From Myxococcus flavus (GTDB taxonomy: Bacteria > Myxococcota > Myxococcia > Myxococcales > Myxococcaceae): a stretch of DNA of 64,000 nucleotides. Made by a program: the position numbers and the translations under genes. The DNA lies in contig NZ_CP143624.1 in NCBI RefSeq assembly GCF_050038885.1, forward strand, positions 2,542,001 through 2,606,000. Direction: 5' to 3'. A model generated the notes under the pieces. The model was not told where the DNA came from. It ran no database searches and saw only the letters and a program-made list of their open reading frames with translations. Positions within the stretch are counted from its first letter, which is position 1. Every line of letters starts with the position of its first letter. Positions 62,634 through 64,000 of this stretch are shown here, one piece after another.

Positions 62634-63239
62634 ATGAAGCTGGAGTTCCCCTTCAAGCAGTCCCTGCTCGCCACCAGCGTGGCCGTCCTGCTCGCCGGCT
62701 GCGGCACCCCCGTCGAGGAGGAAGCCCCCGCGGCTCCCGAGGCCGCCGCGCTGGAGACCAGCGAGGACGCCCTGTTCAGCATGCTCCCCGCCTGCGAGGA
62801 GCCCGAGGAGCTGGAGCACGTCGTGGAGCACGCGTGCTACCACGCCGAATACGGCCCCTTCGAGCCCGTCACCGCCGCCGCCCTGGGCGCGCCCGTGCTC
62901 GTGGACGTCAGCCAGGCCCACACCGCCTACCAGGTCAGCCTGCCGCAGCGCTCGCCCTACAACTACGCTGGCCGCGTCTCGTTCCTCCCGGACGCCTCGG
63001 GTGAGTTCGCCTTCATCCTGTCGCGTCACCGCGGCCTGCGCATCTTCGAGGCCGCCACCGGCACCGAGGTGGCCCGCGAGTGCCGCTACACCGTCCCCAC
63101 CGAGGTCTGCTCCAGCCTGAAGGCGACCTACATCGCCGACCTCGAGGCCGACACCGAGTACTACCTGGAGTTCCGCTCCATCCTCCCCTCCAACGCCGCG
63201 TTCACCCTCATCATCGAGGAGGCCGGTCACCACCACTGA
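62634..63239 (+). CDS. EHACYH-motif lipoprotein
   Basis: The 201-residue product has AAGGAG upstream and a lipobox (VLLAGCGT). After an Ala/Glu-rich spacer comes HVVEHACYHAEYGPFEPVTA near residue 70, then a beta-sandwich-like domain with Cys (ARECRYTVPTEVCSS) and a final HHH. The same motif, HACWH-x-NGPF-x-VTA, occurs in the lipoprotein encoded next, so the two are related. Clustered His and Cys suggest metal or haem binding, but this is inference. Confidence 0.7.
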   Translation: MKLEFPFKQSLLATSVAVLLAGCGTPVEEEAPAAPEAAALETSEDALFSMLPACEEPEELEHVVEHACYHAEYGPFEPVTAAALGAPVLVDVSQAHTAYQVSLPQRSPYNYAGRVSFLPDASGEFAFILSRHRGLRIFEAATGTEVARECRYTVPTEVCSSLKATYIADLEADTEYYLEFRSILPSNAAFTLIIEEAGHHH

Positions 63240-63261
63240 CCTGACGGCGGAGCGTTTTCCG

Positions 63262-63298
63262 GGCCCACGGCGGGAGCCTCCTCCTCCCACCGTGGGCC
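63262..63298 (+). terminator. Hairpin terminator after the first EHACYH gene
   Basis: A 15-bp stem with one C/A mismatch (GGCCCACGG-C-GGGAG with CTCCC-A-CCGTGGGCC) closes a 7-nt loop, followed by TTCTCC. It begins 23 bp past the stop at 63239. Confidence 0.65.
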
Positions 63299-63321
63299 TT
63301 CTCCTGTGCGCACCAGGACAT

Positions 63322-63344
63322 CAAATGCACTTGAGTTGCATTTG
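63322..63344. promoter_or_regulatory. Candidate operator, copy 2
   Basis: CAAATGCA-N7-TGCATTTG is a perfect 8-7-8 inverted repeat, and one more T/A pair extends it. It lies 28 bp before the ATG at 63373 and shares its right half with the copy at 61814. It is an AT-rich island in GC-rich DNA. Confidence 0.6.
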
Positions 63345-63372
63345 AATCCCTGAAGCATGTAGGAAGCACCTC

Positions 63373-64000
63373 ATGCGCCCGACCTTCCGAGTCCTCCTGC
63401 TGGCCGCATGCGCCACGCTGACCGTCGCCTGTGGTGGTGGAGGCGACGATTCCAACCCCGATGGTGGACCGCCCACCGAAGGCGACCCTTGCGAGCCCAA
63501 TGGCCACATCCACCGGGAGCCCACCGGTGACTGGTGCCACTGCAACAAGGGCTACATCGCCGCCGAGGATGGCCTGGCCTGCGTGCCGGACCCGAACCAC
63601 GTCCCCAGCGAGGGCTTCGACTTCGGTGACGACGGCGAGCACGCTTGCTGGCACGTGACGAACGGTCCCTTCGTCACCGTCACCGCCACCGAGGCCCGCC
63701 ATCCCCGCGTGGATGACTTCCACACCTACTACACGGTGAAGCTCCGTCCGGAGAACGGTCAGTACGTGGGGACGTTCAGCTACAAGTCCTTCGCCACCGG
63801 GAACTTCGTCGTCTACCTGAGCAACGCGGAGGTGCCCGTCACCCTCATCGAGACGGCCATCGAGTCGACGGTGCCCCAGGCCGGCACCCGCCCCACCGGA
63901 GGCTTCTGCGACAGCCTCACGCACATGGTCGGCTACGAGCTGACCGACCGCGTCCAGTACACCCTCCAGCTCGGGCCCACGTCCCTGCCGGAGCTCAACA
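63373..64000 (+). CDS. EHACWH-motif lipoprotein, 3' end outside window
   Basis: The frame from the ATG at 63373 stays open to the window end (209 codons). The signal ends in TVACGGGG (lipobox), followed by a Cys-rich EGF-like stretch (GDPCEPNG...DWCHCNKGYIAAEDGLACV) and then GEHACWHVTNGPFVTVTA, the motif shared with the previous lipoprotein. A beta-rich domain follows. The EGF-like stretch is absent from the first copy. It has its own operator, separate from the upstream unit by a terminator, and the same operator type precedes that unit. Confidence 0.75.
   Translation, partial: MRPTFRVLLLAACATLTVACGGGGDDSNPDGGPPTEGDPCEPNGHIHREPTGDWCHCNKGYIAAEDGLACVPDPNHVPSEGFDFGDDGEHACWHVTNGPFVTVTATEARHPRVDDFHTYYTVKLRPENGQYVGTFSYKSFATGNFVVYLSNAEVPVTLIETAIESTVPQAGTRPTGGFCDSLTHMVGYELTDRVQYTLQLGPTSLPELN

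Overview
The window looks like a chromosomal segment of a myxobacterium, probably Myxococcaceae (Myxococcus, Corallococcus or Pyxidicoccus type). It has very high GC and strong third-position GC bias, and many lipoproteins and secreted proteins. It carries a TIGR02270-like gene next to a ketosynthase-like gene, and families with HEAT, MORN and cysteine-rich repeats. No rRNA, tRNA or CRISPR array was seen. The assignment rests on style and recognised families, not on a database search.

1-9.7 kb: the end of a MATE transporter, then a cysteine-poor ribosomal protein S4 (rpsD) behind a near-perfect Fur-family operator. Next come a lipoprotein hydrolase, a small membrane protein, the Hen1-Pnkp RNA repair pair, a CHAP lipoprotein, an XRE-cupin regulator with a palindrome in its probable leaderless promoter, a GNAT enzyme and a small Cys-rich secreted protein. 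9.7-23.4 kb: a HEAT lipoprotein, an S9 prolyl oligopeptidase, a polytopic membrane protein with a 2OG-Fe dioxygenase, a bestrophin with an unusual insert, and an acyltransferase broken by a 22-bp tandem duplication. A three-gene periplasmic operon (di-haem peroxidase, Tat-type phosphoesterase, mono-haem cytochrome) and a DUF2156 protein follow.

23.6-46.3 kb: envelope proteins, an M1 aminopeptidase, a DUF6986-like protein, a membrane/zinc-ribbon/MORN protein translationally coupled to an M16 peptidase pair, a DUF2804 protein, a hydrolase plus NatAB-type ABC exporter operon, panD, an EcsC-like protein, a MarR regulator, and a PadR plus siderophore-interacting reductase pair that resembles E. 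coli YqjI/YqjH.

46.3-59 kb is the accessory part. It holds a 250-bp MITE-like element, an operon of a parvulin-type foldase, a 1842-residue Ig/PKD-hydrolase protein and a Cys-rich lipoprotein, then a patch of decayed mobile DNA. That patch contains a group II intron whose reverse transcriptase core is deleted and an IS3-family end that truncates a TIGR02270-like gene. It is followed by a ketosynthase-like gene lacking its catalytic Cys and a broken conserved gene. 59-64 kb holds two coupled exported-protein genes and two related EHAC[Y/W]H lipoproteins whose transcription units share a palindromic candidate operator.

The most informative points are the Fur-family box with a Cys-depleted S4, the duplication-frameshifted acyltransferase, the intron and IS scars over a probable interbacterial-competition module, the foldase-giant protein operon, and the shared operator near 61.8 and 63.3 kb.
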